Assembly: GCA_030596225.1 (NCBI GenBank)
Contig: JAUVKO010000095.1
Location: 1 to 7,699 of the forward strand
Direction: 5' to 3'
DNA length: 7,699 nucleotides
Source: Fidelibacterota bacterium
Lineage (GTDB): Bacteria > Fidelibacterota > UBA8477 > JABMPR01
The notes below the pieces were generated by a model, which saw only the letters and a list, made by a program, of their open reading frames with translations, did no database searches and was not told the DNA's origin. Of this stretch, positions 5,512 to 7,699 are shown in pieces (positions within the stretch are counted from its first letter, which is position 1; each line of letters starts with the position of its first letter). The translations under genes were made by a program, and so were the position numbers.

Positions 5512-7699
5512 ATGAATTCAGCACTAGCGAATCCTTACCGATCGATTCTGAAAGTATTGTTGTTCAGTTTGATATTAAGTAATGTCTATGCGGGAACGAC
5601 GGGAAAGATCTCAGGTCGAGTGACTGATGGGGAGACCGGAGAGGGGCTTCCAGGTGTAAATGTCATCATAGCAAATACCGGTATGGGAGCCTCCACTGAT
5701 GTTGATGGTATCTATTTTATAATTAATGTCCCGGTAGGCAAATATTCAGTTAAAGCCGGGATGATTGGTTACACAACAATGGTGATGACCGATGTTTCTG
5801 TTCGCGGCGATCTGACCACCCAAATCGATTTTGGTATGACAGTTAAAGTTTTAGAATCTGATGAAGAAGTTATTGTGGTAGCTGAAAGACCCATGGTGCA
5901 AAAGGATTTGACCTCCGGACGTTCTATCATTAGTGCTGATGAGATCAAGGAAATGCCCGTTGAGTCAATTGCCGGCCTTATCGGTACTAAGGCAGGAATT
6001 GTTGCTGCAGCAGATGGCTCCATCCATATCCGCGGAGGACGATCCAGCGAGGTTACCTATATGATTGATGGCGTTCCCGTTACAAATCTTTCTTCTGGAG
6101 GCTTGGCTGTGAGTCTCGAGAACAGTGCTGTTCAGGAATTGCAGATTCTCAGTGGTACTTTCAATGCTGAATATGGTCAGGCCATGTCCGGGATCATCAA
6201 TATTATCACCAAAGAAGGTGGCTCTGATTATTCCGGTAGTCTCAGTGGTTACTTAGGCGACTACTACACTGAGGACACCCGTTTTTTTGAATACTGCGAT
6301 CAATTTGATATGATGAATATCAAAAATCTTGAAGCCAGTTTATCCGGACCGGTTCCGGGTTTTGGTAAAAAGCTTAGATTTTTTGCCAGTGGCCGTCTTT
6401 ATGATTATGGTGGTCTCTACCGTGGTGTTCGTGAACATACTCCCAATGACGTAAACTATTTAACCTCCAAAGCAGTTGAAGAATTAAGGGATTCTCCCTG
6501 GGGGCGGGCCGGATTGCTGAACTTTGCCGAGCCTTTTACTGATCTGGATGGAGATGGCCAGTTGGCCCCCGGTAGCGAATCCTACTTTGACTTTGATGGC
6601 AATGGCTCCTTTACGGCCGGTGAACCTTTTCGGGATGTGAACGGGGATGGGCGTTATACTCATAACTTCGACTTCAATGGAAACGGCTATATTGATGCAG
6701 AGGACTGGGAGTTCATTGATCTGAATGGTGACGGGGTCCTGAATGGTGATCCTTTTGTAGATGCCAATCATAATGGAGTTCTGGATGGCGAACCATACAT
6801 CGATTTTAATGGAAATAACCAATGGGATAGCGGTGCAAGTGGGGACTCAAGTGTAGTCCGACTGAATACCTCGTCACGTTATAATGGTATGGTGAAATTA
6901 ACCTGGAAGATCAATCCTAAACTAAAGCTTAATACAAGCATCATCCATAACGCTGCTGAGTCTGTCAGTTATAATCTGAATTATAAATACAACCCTGATG
7001 GTCGTCCCACTAATCAATCAACATCGACATCAGTGATCCTTGACTTGAGACACTCACTGAATCAAAGTATGTTCTATAATATCAAAGGATCCTTTTACCA
7101 GACAACAGCCAAAACATTTTATATCGATGTAGACCCGGAAGAACTAAGTGAAGAGATGGAACTTGTTTACACGGATATGAATGTGCTTAGCAGTTTTCTT
7201 AAAGATGCTGCAGCAGATGAAAAATCCGGAATTGGCATGGGAAGTTATTATGGTTCGCTCAGTGACTCACTTCTTATCCTGAACAGCAAAATGATCATTA
7301 TTTTTAATGATAGCACTGTTATTGATGGTATCACTTGCTATGCAGTCGATTTTTTTGGTGGGGATCGCTTTAGCTTAGGGATTACTAATACCTGGGAAAC
7401 CACCTCTGCTAGTGATTGGGCGGAATTTTTTAACTCACTGGATGAACAAGGTTGGATAGAACAAGTCAGCTTTGAATTTGTGGTCAACGATCTTAAAAAG
7501 GCATATTTCCTGCCCAATGATATCTCTGAACAACCGGATAATGAGTATTATGCCGGTGGTCACACCCATAGTTATTCGGAAAGAATAAATCGGACTTATC
7601 TGGTGAGTGGGGATCTGACCTGGCAGATGAACAATGCTCATCAATTCAAAGCCGGTGCAGGTTTTAAAACTCACACTATGGATTACAAGGCTTATACTG
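5512..7699 (+). CDS. TonB-dependent outer-membrane receptor with CarboxypepD_reg-like domain and calcium-loop insert (partial, 3' end outside window)
   Basis: The reading frame is open from ATG 5512 to the window edge (729 complete codons), so the C-terminal barrel is missing. Residues 1-27 are a Sec signal peptide ending VYA. Residues 31-112 match the carboxypeptidase-regulatory-like fold (GKISGRVTDGETGEGLPGVNV). A TonB-box-like EEVIVVA lies at 118-124, and the plug covers about 128-235, with IHIRGGR at 171-177, YMIDGVPV at 183-190 and YGQAMSGIINIITK at 221-234. Barrel strands follow. Between strands ending near 299 and resuming near 454 is a long insert with seven Asp/Asn loops (344-441), discussed in the findings. 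Such receptors import bulky substrates such as glycans, siderophores or vitamins using TonB energy; the substrate is not evident. SD AGGGAG (5501-5506) lies 5 bases upstream. An ATG at 5508 is in another frame and soon stops. No SusD-like partner is visible in the window. Confidence 0.92.
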   Translation, partial: MNSALANPYRSILKVLLFSLILSNVYAGTTGKISGRVTDGETGEGLPGVNVIIANTGMGASTDVDGIYFIINVPVGKYSVKAGMIGYTTMVMTDVSVRGDLTTQIDFGMTVKVLESDEEVIVVAERPMVQKDLTSGRSIISADEIKEMPVESIAGLIGTKAGIVAAADGSIHIRGGRSSEVTYMIDGVPVTNLSSGGLAVSLENSAVQELQILSGTFNAEYGQAMSGIINIITKEGGSDYSGSLSGYLGDYYTEDTRFFEYCDQFDMMNIKNLEASLSGPVPGFGKKLRFFASGRLYDYGGLYRGVREHTPNDVNYLTSKAVEELRDSPWGRAGLLNFAEPFTDLDGDGQLAPGSESYFDFDGNGSFTAGEPFRDVNGDGRYTHNFDFNGNGYIDAEDWEFIDLNGDGVLNGDPFVDANHNGVLDGEPYIDFNGNNQWDSGASGDSSVVRLNTSSRYNGMVKLTWKINPKLKLNTSIIHNAAESVSYNLNYKYNPDGRPTNQSTSTSVILDLRHSLNQSMFYNIKGSFYQTTAKTFYIDVDPEELSEEMELVYTDMNVLSSFLKDAAADEKSGIGMGSYYGSLSDSLLILNSKMIIIFNDSTVIDGITCYAVDFFGGDRFSLGITNTWETTSASDWAEFFNSLDEQGWIEQVSFEFVVNDLKKAYFLPNDISEQPDNEYYAGGHTHSYSERINRTYLVSGDLTWQMNNAHQFKAGAGFKTHTMDYKAYT

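Noticed and set aside
6484..6822. 112-codon minus-strand ORF opposite the receptor insert
   Set aside because: Its repetitive Ile/Val-rich sequence is the antisense reading of the Asp/Asn loop codons; the receptor frame is clearly the coding one.

Overview
The window most likely comes from a Gram-negative bacterium of the FCB group (Fibrobacteres-Chlorobi-Bacteroidetes and relatives), probably outside Bacteroidetes proper, for example a Neomarinimicrobiota-, Ignavibacteria- or Calditrichota-like lineage. Three things support this. One secreted protein ends in a type IX secretion (T9SS) sorting domain of the 'YPNPFNPST' style. The TonB-dependent receptor has an N-terminal carboxypeptidase-regulatory-like domain. 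The one clear promoter is an ordinary TTGACT-N17-TATAAT sigma-70 type rather than the usual Bacteroidetes form. The taxon is inferred, not read directly.

Layout. Positions 1-96 hold no supported gene. A 56-residue single-helix membrane protein with a Lys/Arg-rich tail lies on the minus strand at 97-267; it is unnamed. Positions 478-1992 (minus, GTG start) encode a 504-residue membrane protein that fuses a phytol/dolichol-kinase-like half to a DUF92 (VTE6/TMEM19-like) half. Such a protein could turn a polyprenol into its monophosphate and then its diphosphate. Positions 1993-2380 are non-coding: a nested inverted repeat, a REP/MITE-like element with degenerate inverted ends, and a strong intrinsic terminator. 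Positions 2381-5230 (minus) encode a 949-residue exported FG-GAP/VCBS repeat protein with about 14 repeats and a T9SS tail. A 281-bp divergent intergenic region carries a near-consensus promoter for the plus-strand gene. Positions 5512-7699 (plus, running off the window) encode the first 729 residues of a TonB-dependent outer-membrane receptor with an unusual block of seven Asp/Asn calcium-type loops in a predicted surface loop.

How the genes may work together. The FG-GAP protein and the receptor are divergently transcribed neighbours, both predicted at the cell surface and both rich in DxDxDG calcium-type loops. They may form a surface binding and uptake unit, but this is inferred from position and composition only. 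The kinase fusion is separated from them by a terminator and repeats and looks like an independent housekeeping or salvage gene for isoprenoid lipids.

No RNA genes, CRISPR arrays or intact insertion sequences were seen.
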